DNA from: an uncultured Coprococcus sp.
GTDB taxonomy: Bacteria; Bacillota; Clostridia; Lachnospirales; Lachnospiraceae
Assembly: GCA_900548215.1 (NCBI GenBank)
Contig: URJI01000025.1
Location: 1-30,000 of the forward strand
DNA: 30,000 bases
Reading direction: 5' to 3'
Of the stretch, positions 8,829 through 17,414 are shown one piece after another (the stretch's first letter is position 1; every line of letters begins with the position of its first letter). A model generated the notes under the pieces. It ran no database searches, was not told where the DNA came from, and was given only the letters and a program-made list of their open reading frames with translations. The position numbers were made by a program, and so were the translations under genes.

Positions 8829-8896
8829 CCAGCCATGCAAAATCACCTTTGGCAATGGCTGGCGCTGCATGTCAAGTTTTCATAGAAAACTTGACA
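8829..8896. repeat. Two adjacent inverted repeats upstream of the rhomboid gene
   Basis: CCAGCCAT (8829-8836) pairs with ATGGCTGG (8855-8862), and the loop can extend the stem. Next to it, TGTCAAGTTTTC (8870-8881) and GAAAACTTGACA (8885-8896) form a perfect 12-bp inverted repeat around ATA. Each outer end of the second repeat reads TTGACA outward, the -35 consensus. There is no T-run on either strand, so these are not ordinary terminators. They lie in the 172 bp between the transglutaminase-like gene and the rhomboid gene and could be an operator or a leader structure. Confidence 0.7.
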
Positions 8897-8971
8897 CATT
8901 CTTCTTTTATAAAGTATGTAACCCCTTATGTTTATATATTATTCCATATCGCCTGTCGGCTCAATGTATCT

Positions 8972-11152
8972 TTATTGCCAAAACCATCTATCCTGTCCAT
9001 TTTTAACAGTAAGTCTTGCCCTTCTCTCTATTACAAGACTGCCTGGATAAAATGTACTGATATCTCTATTATAAAAGCTTTCATTTACGGCATGCTGTTC
9101 CTTACAAGGATCATATACTCTCCACTGTTTAGCAGACGGAGTCCAAAGTTCTGTCCAGCCATGCATCGTAAGCTCTCCATTATACCATGGCGGTATCAGA
9201 CCGCAAGTCACTCTGGCTTCATATCCAAGGACAGTGGCAATGCATGCAAATGCCGAAGCATAACGATAGCAATTTGCTGTTCCGTTAGTCAGCGCATCTA
9301 TTGCCAGCTCTCTGAACCTGTCTTCATATGACGGCTTTGTATAATCTCTCTGATAAGGGAATTTAGACAATTTATAATAACATACCTTGAGTTTTTCTTC
9401 ACTGTTCATCCCTGATTTTGTGTTATTTATAACAAAGTCAACTGCCATCTGAATTTCCTTTGATGTAACCTTGCAGCCCGTCTCATCCACATAAAAATAT
9501 CCAGATTGGCTGTTTCCTGCAATTCCATTTACAACCGCAATTCCAGCTGAGTTAAAGTAGTATGTCTTTGATCCTATCTTGTAGGATACAACCTTCATGA
9601 GCTCCCACTTATTCTTGTTATAGTTGTACTTTGTAAGTTTGCCAGACTTTGTATTGAATTTCACTGTCACATAGCCTTTTGAACCCACATACACCTTGTC
9701 TGCGCCCACGCTGTACCAGCCTGACTTCTGCAAAGCAACTGACTTTGCATTTACAAGATACAGCTTTCCGCCATCGAGCTTACATACTGCACTCTTTACA
9801 GCCGACCACCTGCCGCTCTTTCTGGCTGTGATCTTTCCTGTCTTTGTGTCCTTTGCGTATACTGCAACACCATTTGAGGCAAAGTAATATGTCTTTGTTC
9901 CTACCTTATATGAAGACTTCTTTAAGAGCTCCCACTTCTTAGCACTGTAGTTATACTTTGTGAGCTTGCCGCTCTTACCCGAGAACTTCATGATCACATA
10001 GCCCTTTGAGCCCACATATATCATGTCTGCTCCTGCGCTATACCAGCCAGCTTTCTTTACAACTACTGACTTTGAGTTTGTCAGGTATATCCTTCCATTC
10101 CTAAGCTTGCAGGTTGAGTTCTTTAGTGCTGTCCAGGCGCCGTTCTTATATGTGGTGTACTTTCCTGTCTTTGTACTATATGCATATACTGCCACGCCGT
10201 TTCCTGCGTAGTAGTACTCTGTTCCGTCTACAGTCTTCCACGCATTCTTGTTAAGCACCCACCTCAGAGTCTTGTAGTTGTATGTGCTGTACTTTCCGGA
10301 TTTGCCACTGACATTTATCTTTGCTGTGACACAGCCCTTTGCACCCACATACACCTTTGTGCCTGATGCAAGCCTATACCAGCCAGATTCTGTAACTCTC
10401 TTTCCATCGCTTCCAAACAGGTAGATTATGTTTGTACTGACGGTTGACACATCATTTTTTACAAGTGTCATCTTTGAGTTCGCATACCTATAAAGCTTCT
10501 GTTCGCTGTTGTCGTACATCTTTGTTGCGATTCCATTTCCACAGAAGTAATATGTCCTGCCGTCAAATGTCTTGTACGCATTCTTCAGGACATTCCACTT
10601 TGATGCAGCATAGGTATAGTATTTTCTCACCTCGCCGGTCTTTACAAACTTTGCCGTGACGATACCGTTCTTTCCTATTATGTAGGTAGTACCTAAACTA
10701 GCGCTCTGAGTGCCTTCCTTCGTAACTATCACACCGTTTACATCAGCATAGTAAAGCTTTTTGTCCTTAAGCTCTATAACATTTTTTGTATATCTTGCAA
10801 ATTCTTTCTTTGCAGCGTCATATGCGCTGATGTATGTCTCGCCATCACTCACTTCTGCTTTGTATATGATTCTGCTCTCACTGTCCAGCTTGACCGTCAG
10901 ATTGTTGTTTCCCTGAACATCAACCCAGCCTGTCTTTGCAACCTTTTCACCGCCGACATAGTAGTAGAAGTATCCATCATCTGCCTGATATATACCATCT
11001 GCGTCACCAGGTGTTGCAGCTGCTGCAATATCCGCACCACGGCTTTCTGATGCCTGCACATCTATATTTGCGGGCATTACGGTTGCAAGTATCAGTGCAA
11101 GTGCAAGTACCAGTGCAAATATTCTGTAATGTGTGTAATTTACCTTCTTCAT
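8972..11152 (-). CDS. Secreted repeat protein with C-terminal transglutaminase-like domain (paralogue 1)
   Basis: A 726-residue exported protein. I start it at ATG 11152, preceded by GAGGAGGG; the frame stays open further upstream but lacks a ribosome site there. Residues 1-35 form a signal peptide (basic start, FALVLALALILATVMPA). The body, about residues 60-560, is a series of degenerate repeats rich in Tyr, Lys and Gly, with units such as YYFASNGVAVYA, SGKLTKYNY and GWYSVGADKVYVGSKGYV. These resemble choline- or cell-wall-binding-type beta-hairpin repeats. The last 150 residues are a transglutaminase/protease-like fold with the triad Cys628 (TANCYRYA), His664 (MHGWTELW) and Asp681 (RVYDPC). 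It probably acts at the cell surface on peptides or cross-links; the substrate is unknown. A paralogue with the same order of parts lies at 15390-17270. No clear promoter was found. Confidence 0.85.
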   Translation of the reverse strand: MKKVNYTHYRIFALVLALALILATVMPANIDVQASESRGADIAAAATPGDADGIYQADDGYFYYYVGGEKVAKTGWVDVQGNNNLTVKLDSESRIIYKAEVSDGETYISAYDAAKKEFARYTKNVIELKDKKLYYADVNGVIVTKEGTQSASLGTTYIIGKNGIVTAKFVKTGEVRKYYTYAASKWNVLKNAYKTFDGRTYYFCGNGIATKMYDNSEQKLYRYANSKMTLVKNDVSTVSTNIIYLFGSDGKRVTESGWYRLASGTKVYVGAKGCVTAKINVSGKSGKYSTYNYKTLRWVLNKNAWKTVDGTEYYYAGNGVAVYAYSTKTGKYTTYKNGAWTALKNSTCKLRNGRIYLTNSKSVVVKKAGWYSAGADMIYVGSKGYVIMKFSGKSGKLTKYNYSAKKWELLKKSSYKVGTKTYYFASNGVAVYAKDTKTGKITARKSGRWSAVKSAVCKLDGGKLYLVNAKSVALQKSGWYSVGADKVYVGSKGYVTVKFNTKSGKLTKYNYNKNKWELMKVVSYKIGSKTYYFNSAGIAVVNGIAGNSQSGYFYVDETGCKVTSKEIQMAVDFVINNTKSGMNSEEKLKVCYYKLSKFPYQRDYTKPSYEDRFRELAIDALTNGTANCYRYASAFACIATVLGYEARVTCGLIPPWYNGELTMHGWTELWTPSAKQWRVYDPCKEQHAVNESFYNRDISTFYPGSLVIERRARLTVKNGQDRWFWQ

Positions 11153-11359
11153 AAAGTCCCTCCTCGTTAATAATATATACTGTTTAAGAAAAGTAAAATA
11201 AATGTAATAACACATGCAAAGAGTAACACCATGTTGTTATGTATTCAAGAGTTTTCCCTGTCCTCCACACCATTTCCCAAACCTCACCCCTCTCTCCTTT
11301 GCCACAGCGATTCCTTTCTGGTTTATGGCACACACCTGTCAAACATACTTCCTAAAACG

Positions 11360-11400
11360 AAAAAAGCACCAACAGATCAGCCCGATCCACCAGTGCTTTA
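11360..11400 (-). terminator. Intrinsic terminator of the acetylation/G5 operon
   Basis: On the minus strand, AAAGCAC pairs with GTGCTTT and an inner GATC pairs with GATC around a short loop; a run of Ts follows. It starts 23 bp after the stop of the G5 lipoprotein gene. The sequence matches the terminator at 27195-27235 in 27 of 33 positions. The rest of the gap (11153-11359) is pyrimidine-rich on the plus strand and holds nothing else I recognise. Confidence 0.85.
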
Positions 11401-11422
11401 GTCTACCTATACATTTTATATT

Positions 11423-12385
11423 TTAAAAATCCTCATATTCCACAGTGCCATCGCTGTAGGTTATGGTATACCATCCATGTCCGGAACCATCGCAGTCATA
11501 ATTCTTCTGTTTGCTGACTACAGTTCTGCCAGGACCTGTTTCCTGCGAATCAGCCACCCGCTGCTTAGTTCCTCTGGTAATTACTTCATTCACAGGCTCC
11601 TTAGTAACCTTTTCACTTACCAGCTTCCTTGAAGACTCCCTGCCATCTACATATGTCACATCATATGTCAGCTCTTTTTCACCATCAGATCCCTCCTGAC
11701 TCACAGAACTTTCATCCTCATACATAGAATCTGAATACTCTGTTTTCGTCTCATATGCTATCGGCTCTGTCTCCGTAACCTTCTTGACATTTACCCGCTC
11801 TATGACAAGCTTGTCATTTGCCGAAAGGGAAGCGTCAACCGCTTTGCTGAGTCTGTCCTTTTCACCCACAGTGACATTCTGCTCGTCAAGAAGCTCCGAC
11901 ACAGTTTTTGCGGATGTCACAACCTTTGTCTTCTCACCGTCAACTGTGAGCTCCACTTCTATCTTATGAACAATATCTATGTTCATTCCGTCTGTAAGGT
12001 ATGCCTGCAGATCATGGTTGATCTCATCATACTCACCCAATGTTATTCCTTCCTGACTGAGAACATCAGAAACTGTTCCACCCATTATGGAAATATTTAT
12101 GGAATTCTCTCCGCCCTCGGTAATTGTAATATTATTCTTTCTTGATATGATTATCTCTGTTCCAGGTTCCGTCACTGTCTCTGTGACAGCAGGTATGACC
12201 TCATCATCTGATGTCACTTTAAGTTCAGCCTCGTTCAGAATATTCCCAACAGTACTGCTCTTTTCCACATTGACCACAGTTGTAACCCGGCCATCCCTGA
12301 TGTGAACCTCCATATTGTTATTATCGCCGCAGCCCGCAAGCAATACCAGAGGCAGGACGCACAACACATATTTTATCTTTTTCAT
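11423..12385 (-). CDS. G5/DUF348-domain lipoprotein (YabE/RpfB-like, no hydrolase domain)
   Basis: A 320-residue lipoprotein. The signal peptide ends in a lipobox, LLAGC, with lipidated Cys19. Three ubiquitin-like DUF348 units follow at about residues 26-66, 83-123 and 141-182, recognisable from repeated TVSDVLSQEGITLGEYD-type phrases. A G5 domain (about 190-275) has the typical end EKVTKEPVNEVITRGTK. YabE and RpfB proteins carry the same units ahead of a lytic 3D or Rpf domain, but here only about 45 residues remain, ending GHGWYTITYSDGTVEYEDF. It is therefore probably a wall-binding protein without its own cutting activity. It is the last gene of the operon, 66 bp after the SGNH gene and just before the terminator. 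The ATG at 12385 is preceded by AGAGGGAT. Confidence 0.87.
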   Translation of the reverse strand: MKKIKYVLCVLPLVLLAGCGDNNNMEVHIRDGRVTTVVNVEKSSTVGNILNEAELKVTSDDEVIPAVTETVTEPGTEIIISRKNNITITEGGENSINISIMGGTVSDVLSQEGITLGEYDEINHDLQAYLTDGMNIDIVHKIEVELTVDGEKTKVVTSAKTVSELLDEQNVTVGEKDRLSKAVDASLSANDKLVIERVNVKKVTETEPIAYETKTEYSDSMYEDESSVSQEGSDGEKELTYDVTYVDGRESSRKLVSEKVTKEPVNEVITRGTKQRVADSQETGPGRTVVSKQKNYDCDGSGHGWYTITYSDGTVEYEDF

Positions 12386-12451
12386 TATATTTTATCCCTC
12401 TTTTTTAGCACCATCCATGCCAACAGCAGATGACTGGCACTATACTTTATG

Positions 12452-13900
12452 TTAATTGAGTGTCTCCACCGTAGTGAGATCAACCGCCTGCTTTGCCACA
12501 AAAGAATCTCCTGCGCTGCCACTGACATAGACCTTAACGGTTATATTGTCTGAGCTCACTGATGTCTTGTCGAGATAGAGTCTGTATCCACTGTCTGTAC
12601 TGTCATCTGTTATTCCAAATGCTTCATAGTACTTTGTGTCTCCACCATCGTCAACGCCCACATAGATAACTGCGTCATCACTCAGCTTGTCACTATCTGC
12701 TATTCCGTCTATCTGCCAGAAGCTGACATTACTCTCGGCCTCTTTGACAGAAACCGTAGTATTTCCATCCTCGGCCTGCAACGCATCAAATCTTGCGGCA
12801 TCTTCGTCAGAAAGCTCCGGTCCCTGGAACACCGCCGGATCAGACGCAAATTCCTTGATATTTCTCTGAACCTTCTCAATGGCCACAATGTCCGGCTTGT
12901 CATCTGCCATGTCGCTGCTTATATTGTAAGGAATGTTCTTGGAAAATTCCGCCTTGCCAAATGCATTTGCCATATATGGAAGGAGCGTATTGCCAAATGA
13001 ATCCCTGTACATGAGAAGACTGCCCTCTGCACTGTCATTTGCTGTTTCTATCTCTGACTCCTCCACACTCCTTGTGTCTGTAATGTATGTGTACTTCCAT
13101 GTGCTGTCGTCAAGGTACATATCCCACTCCGGCTGGCTGCTGATTGGATATGTCATGGAGTTCAGATCTCCTATGTAATCCTTCTTTCTCGTAAATTCAG
13201 CAGTCTCATAACTGTCGTGGGAAACTCCTACCTGATCCAGAATACTGTTATATGCAAGAAGCGCACCCATATTGTTCCAATGCGAGTCTCTCTTCTGATA
13301 CATCACATCGCTCTGATCCAAAAGTTCTGCATACAGATCCGCATAGTTCACTTCCGCATCCGCAAACGCCTCGGCCATCCTCTCCATATCAGAACCGTCA
13401 CTGACCTTATAGTTGTCATAGTATGGCATATGCTCTCCATACAGACTGTTCTTGTTTGGCGGGACCGCCAGCACGAACTTTGCACCCTGGGACTTTACAT
13501 AATCCTGCAGAAGCTTCATGTTGTGAACACAGTTATTTATAGTTCTGCCGCTCATTCTGTTCTGGCCCAGATAATTGTCCAGGGTGGCGGTATAGTAAAG
13601 CCATCCATCCGTTCCAACCAGAACCGTATCAATATTTGACTCTTTGAACAGACCGCTCTGAATCCTGGAATCTACATCCACCAAATAATTTCTGAATGCA
13701 AAGTGGTCGTTGAAATATGTTCCAAGATCAGTCAGGTAATCCCTGTTTATCTGCCCATTTTCTTTTATCTCAGGCATCTCTGCCATTCTCTTATTCTCTG
13801 TTGTCGTATCCGTCTTAAAAAAAGCCATTCCGGCAAATGGAACTGCCATGACAGCAACGGTCAGGACAACATATATAATCTTACCAGTTTTCTTCATCAT
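12452..13900 (-). CDS. AlgX/DHHW-type SGNH hydrolase-like protein, polysaccharide O-acetylation partner
   Basis: A membrane-anchored extracellular protein of 482 residues. Residues 8-28 form one N-terminal membrane segment. The ectodomain has the family marks: TDGWLYY (98-103), the acidic-His motif DSHWNNMG (Asp205, His207) and a serine block YRDSFGN (Ser301). Together they give a Ser-His-Asp set like that of AlgX/AlgJ, which accept acetyl groups from an MBOAT partner and pass them to a sugar polymer. The gene directly upstream encodes that MBOAT, so the pair likely acetylates a cell-wall or capsular polysaccharide. About 120 C-terminal residues form an extra beta-rich domain. Two ATGs are adjacent (13900 and 13897); the AGGAG spacing favours the second. 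The upstream gap of 59 bp contains a hairpin. Confidence 0.85.
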   Translation of the reverse strand: MMKKTGKIIYVVLTVAVMAVPFAGMAFFKTDTTTENKRMAEMPEIKENGQINRDYLTDLGTYFNDHFAFRNYLVDVDSRIQSGLFKESNIDTVLVGTDGWLYYTATLDNYLGQNRMSGRTINNCVHNMKLLQDYVKSQGAKFVLAVPPNKNSLYGEHMPYYDNYKVSDGSDMERMAEAFADAEVNYADLYAELLDQSDVMYQKRDSHWNNMGALLAYNSILDQVGVSHDSYETAEFTRKKDYIGDLNSMTYPISSQPEWDMYLDDSTWKYTYITDTRSVEESEIETANDSAEGSLLMYRDSFGNTLLPYMANAFGKAEFSKNIPYNISSDMADDKPDIVAIEKVQRNIKEFASDPAVFQGPELSDEDAARFDALQAEDGNTTVSVKEAESNVSFWQIDGIADSDKLSDDAVIYVGVDDGGDTKYYEAFGITDDSTDSGYRLYLDKTSVSSDNITVKVYVSGSAGDSFVAKQAVDLTTVETLN

Positions 13901-13922
13901 ATCTCCTTATGTGCCGAATATC

Positions 13923-13961
13923 AGCCGTCCAGGACACACATCTATGTCCTGCCGCATGGCT
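13923..13961 (-). other. Intercistronic hairpin between MBOAT and SGNH genes
   Basis: AGGACA (13931-13936) pairs with TGTCCT (13945-13950), enclosed by AGCC (13923-13926) and GGCT (13958-13961). It begins at the MBOAT stop codon and has no T-run. It may stabilise or process the transcript and set the relative amounts of the two partner proteins. Confidence 0.5.
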
Positions 13962-15390
13962 AGAATCTAAAGTAAATAAACGGATTGTAGGTATTTCCGG
14001 AAAGTCTGAGCATACACCACAGGATCAGTACAAATGACACTGTATATGCCACTGTCTCACCAGCTTTTCTGCTGCTCTCGCTCTTCATGATCTTCCCGGC
14101 CGCTGCAAGTTTTTCATATACCATAGGTATCGGCGCCGCAAGAAGTATTCCCGCTATAAGCATCACTATGCTGTATGGGGTGAGCACCTGCCACACAAGG
14201 CTGACTGACTGTGCTGAGAAATCAAAGCCCGTGAACATTCTTGCTATCATATCAATTGCCTGTCCCATATCGTCCGCCCTGAATATGACAAATCCTATGC
14301 AGACGACGAGCACGCAGTATATGTGTCCGAGAACCTTCGGCAGCTTCTTAATCTTTGGTATGTAATCCTCAAGCAGGAGAAAGAAACCATGATACAGTCC
14401 CCACACGACAAATGTCCAGTTTGCGCCGTGCCAGAGACCCGTGGTAAAGAACACGATTATCTTGTTTATACTGGTTCTGGCCTTGCCCTTTCTGTTTCCT
14501 CCAAGTGGAATATAAAGGTACTCTTTGAACCATGTGGACAGGGATATGTGCCATCTTCTCCAGAATTCCTTGATGCTGAGAGAGCCATAAGGATGGTCAA
14601 AGTTCTCAGCAAAATGGAATCCGAACATTCTTCCGAGTCCTATGGCCATATCACTGTAACCGCTAAAATCAAAATATATCTGGAGCATGTATGCGATAGC
14701 CGCTATCCATGCGCTGATAACATTTATGTCGGACATATCCGATGTAAATAATATATCTGCCACCTTTCCAGCCGCATTTGCAATGAGGACCTTCTTGCCA
14801 AGGCCGAAGATAAATCTTCTGATACCGAGGGCAGTGTCGTCAAATGTCTGCTTTCTGTCGGAAAGAGCCTTGCACACATCATGATATTTGATGATAGGGC
14901 CGGCTATGAGCTGTGGGAAGAATGAGATATACAGAAGCAGCTTGAACGGATCCTTCTGTGCCTCACAATCCCCTCTGTATACATCTATTACATAAGATAA
15001 TGCCTGGAATGTGAAGAATGATATTCCTATAGGCAGTGTTATCTGCGGCAGAGGAATATCTGTCTTACATATGTCGTTTATCGTTCCGATAAAGAAGTCT
15101 GCATATTTGAATACAGCGAGCACGCCGAGGTTTGCCACTATATCCAGGACCATAACTGCCTTCTTCGCTACCGGTTTCTGTTCTGACCTGCCAATGATCA
15201 TGGCGAGAACATAATTGACCAGTACGCTGCCCAGCATAAGGAGAACATACACAGGTTCTCCATATGCGTAAAACAGCAGACTGGCTATTATCAGAAGTGC
15301 ATTCTTCACCATAAGGCCTGGCACTATAGAATAAAGCACCAGGACCACCGGGAGAAATACACATAAAAATTCAAGTGAACTGAATACCAT
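13960..15390 (-). CDS. MBOAT family O-acyltransferase (AlgI/DltB-like)
   Basis: A polytopic membrane protein of 476 residues with about ten membrane segments. It moves an acyl (usually acetyl) group across or within the membrane for transfer to an extracellular polymer. Family marks are FPQLIAGPI (158-166), DFSGYSDMAIGLGRMFG (241-257), FWRRWHISLSTWFKEYLYIP (276-295) and the block GLWHGANWTFVVWGLYHG, with the conserved His321 and His334. Length fits AlgI-type proteins. Its ATG overlaps the stop of the upstream transglutaminase-like gene by one base (TAATG), so the two are translationally coupled. The next gene is its SGNH partner. The polymer target is not shown by the sequence; teichoic acid D-alanylation is unlikely because no dltA, dltC or dltD gene is nearby. 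Confidence 0.93.
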   Translation of the reverse strand: MVFSSLEFLCVFLPVVLVLYSIVPGLMVKNALLIIASLLFYAYGEPVYVLLMLGSVLVNYVLAMIIGRSEQKPVAKKAVMVLDIVANLGVLAVFKYADFFIGTINDICKTDIPLPQITLPIGISFFTFQALSYVIDVYRGDCEAQKDPFKLLLYISFFPQLIAGPIIKYHDVCKALSDRKQTFDDTALGIRRFIFGLGKKVLIANAAGKVADILFTSDMSDINVISAWIAAIAYMLQIYFDFSGYSDMAIGLGRMFGFHFAENFDHPYGSLSIKEFWRRWHISLSTWFKEYLYIPLGGNRKGKARTSINKIIVFFTTGLWHGANWTFVVWGLYHGFFLLLEDYIPKIKKLPKVLGHIYCVLVVCIGFVIFRADDMGQAIDMIARMFTGFDFSAQSVSLVWQVLTPYSIVMLIAGILLAAPIPMVYEKLAAAGKIMKSESSRKAGETVAYTVSFVLILWCMLRLSGNTYNPFIYFRF

Positions 15391-17270
15391 TAGTGGTCAC
15401 CTAACTCGGAGTCGGCAAGCCATCTCCAATTTACCTTCCCATTTTTTACTGTAAGTCGTGCTCTAGGTCCAATGATACGATGTGTAGGATAATAATTTCG
15501 CATAAGTACGTGGTAGTAATCTCTGGCAGGCCAGTTTCTCTGCATACTTACATCGTATACTACCCACTCATTATCTTCAGGTCTCCAAAGCTCTGTCCAT
15601 CCATGTATAGTGAATCCATCACCTTGAAGATTTGTCACCTGTCCACAGGTTACTCTTGCCTTGTATCCAAGGACTGTTGCCACAGTTGCAAATGTTGCTG
15701 CACATCTGTAGCAGTTTCCATGATTGTTCGTAAGCATATCTATACAATAGTATGTGAACCTTGAGGCATCTGTCGGAACTACATAGTCTCTCAGATAAGG
15801 ATAATTTCTTGACAGATATACAAAACATGCATAAAGCTTCTCTTCATTTGTCATGCTGTCATCTGTGTGCTGTCTTACAAAATCAACTGCCATCTGGATC
15901 TCTGTCGATGTAGATTTGCATCCTGTCTCGTCCACATAGAAATATCCTTTTTTGTCATTTCCAACTATCCTGTTCTTTGCCATCACTCCCTTGGAATCGA
16001 AGTAATAAACCTTTGAACCGATCTTGTATGATATAACCTTTACAACTTCCCACTTCTTCTTGCTGTAGTTGTACTTTGTGAGCTTGCCTGACTTTGTGGA
16101 GAACTTCATCGTAACATAGCCCTTAGCACTCACATACACCTGATCTGTGCTGTTTATTCCATACCAGCCTGACTTCTTCACAATCACTGACTTGGAGCCA
16201 CACAGATATATTCTGCCATCTCTGAGCTTGCATGTATTGTTCTTTACAAAATTCCACTTGCCATTCTTGTATGACACGAACTTGCCACTGGCTGTGTTGT
16301 ACATATATACAGCAATGCCGTGGCTTGCAAAATAGTAATCGACTCCGCCTATCTTGATCCATGTACTCGTCTTTGCCACCCACTTCTTCTTGCTGTAGCT
16401 ATATACATAGTATCTTCTTGACTTGCCGCTTGCAGGCATCTTGGCTGTCACATATCCCTTGCTGTTCACATACACCTTTGTTCCTGACGCTGTATTGTAC
16501 CAGCCGGCCTTTGTAACCTTCTGTCCTTTGCTGTTGAAAAAATATATGATATTGCCCTGAATTGTAGATATGCCGTTCTTTACAAGCGCCATCTTTGATG
16601 TGCGGAACTTGTAAAGCTGACTAGTGCCCTTGTTGTACATCATTGTAGCAGCGCCGTTCTTCGCATTGAAGTAATATGTCACGCCGTTTACTGTTATGTA
16701 AGCGTTCTTCTTCATCTGCCACTTATTTGCTGAATATGTATAATATCTTCTGATCTCGCCCTTTTTTACAAATCTGGCTGTCACGATTCCGCCAGCTCCA
16801 AGGATATAGGTTGTGCCCTTGCCATCGCTGACATTTCCTGATTTTGTTGCTATCAGGCCTTTCGCTCCTGCGTAGTGGAGCTTCCTGTCAGCCATCACAA
16901 CTGACTTCTTCTCATATGCCGCGAACTTCTTCTGATCCGCATCATACTGACTGATATATGTTCTAGTGCCGCTCTTTGCCACTTTGAACTGTACTCTGTG
17001 CTTGTTGTCTAGCTTTACTGTCAGTTTCTTTGTGACTGTAACCCAACCTGTGCCTGTTACGATCTCACCATTCTTATAATAATAGTAATAACCATCACTT
17101 TTCCTGTAGAGTCCATCTGCATCTCCCTGAGTTGCCACTGCTGCTGCGGTTCCATAGGAGTCATCTGCCGCTTTTACCGTAAGGCCAGAAGGCAGGATCG
17201 TTGTAAATGCGACCGCAAATGCCAGTATCAATGCTAGCAATCTGATTTTCTTGTCTCTTGTCTCTCTCAT
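15390..17270 (-). CDS. Secreted repeat protein with C-terminal transglutaminase-like domain (paralogue 2)
   Basis: A 626-residue exported protein that heads the acetylation operon. It has a signal peptide (residues 1-34), then Tyr/Lys/Gly-rich repeats of the same kind as the gene at 8972-11152 (GVDYYFASHGIAVYMYN, SGKLTKYNYSKKKWE). The C-terminal transglutaminase-like domain carries Cys520 (HGNCYRCA), His556 (IHGWTELW) and Asp573 (VVYDVS). It has roughly one repeat set fewer than paralogue 1, which explains the 100-residue difference. The ATG at 17270 follows GGAGGG at eight bases. A promoter with TTGACA lies 55-82 bp upstream, and the stop overlaps the MBOAT start. The coupling suggests that the surface enzyme and the acetylation machinery act on the same envelope layer; this is inference. 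Confidence 0.87.
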   Translation of the reverse strand: MRETRDKKIRLLALILAFAVAFTTILPSGLTVKAADDSYGTAAAVATQGDADGLYRKSDGYYYYYKNGEIVTGTGWVTVTKKLTVKLDNKHRVQFKVAKSGTRTYISQYDADQKKFAAYEKKSVVMADRKLHYAGAKGLIATKSGNVSDGKGTTYILGAGGIVTARFVKKGEIRRYYTYSANKWQMKKNAYITVNGVTYYFNAKNGAATMMYNKGTSQLYKFRTSKMALVKNGISTIQGNIIYFFNSKGQKVTKAGWYNTASGTKVYVNSKGYVTAKMPASGKSRRYYVYSYSKKKWVAKTSTWIKIGGVDYYFASHGIAVYMYNTASGKFVSYKNGKWNFVKNNTCKLRDGRIYLCGSKSVIVKKSGWYGINSTDQVYVSAKGYVTMKFSTKSGKLTKYNYSKKKWEVVKVISYKIGSKVYYFDSKGVMAKNRIVGNDKKGYFYVDETGCKSTSTEIQMAVDFVRQHTDDSMTNEEKLYACFVYLSRNYPYLRDYVVPTDASRFTYYCIDMLTNNHGNCYRCAATFATVATVLGYKARVTCGQVTNLQGDGFTIHGWTELWRPEDNEWVVYDVSMQRNWPARDYYHVLMRNYYPTHRIIGPRARLTVKNGKVNWRWLADSELGDH

Positions 17271-17324
17271 AACTTTTCCCTCCGTAAAATATTAAGAAAC
17301 TTATAGAAAAATTTCTTCTTTTAT

Positions 17325-17352
17325 AGAATAATATCTCATTATATTTTGTCAA
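17325..17352 (-). promoter_or_regulatory. Probable sigma-A promoter of the transglutaminase-MBOAT-SGNH-G5 operon
   Basis: On the minus strand a perfect -35, TTGACA (17352-17347), is followed after 16 bp by TATTCT (17330-17325). AT-rich DNA upstream could act as an UP element. No convincing terminator for the preceding lipoprotein gene lies between it and this promoter. Confidence 0.6.
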
Positions 17353-17414
17353 TAAAATTTAAGTATTTCAATAATTTTTGTGCATGTTGTGCAAAGCATA
17401 GTTTTAATCTATCT

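Noticed and set aside
8800..8829. GTG start for the rhomboid protein
   Set aside because: It has no ribosome site of its own and lies in a hairpin arm; ATG 8799 follows GAGGGAG.
12390..12440. Terminator between the SGNH and G5 genes
   Set aside because: The possible stem has wobble pairs and is followed by As rather than Ts on the minus strand, so I treat the two genes as cotranscribed.
17370..17400. Terminator for the 966-residue lipoprotein gene
   Set aside because: The GTGCATGTTGTGC sequence gives only a three-base stem and no convincing T-run on the minus strand.
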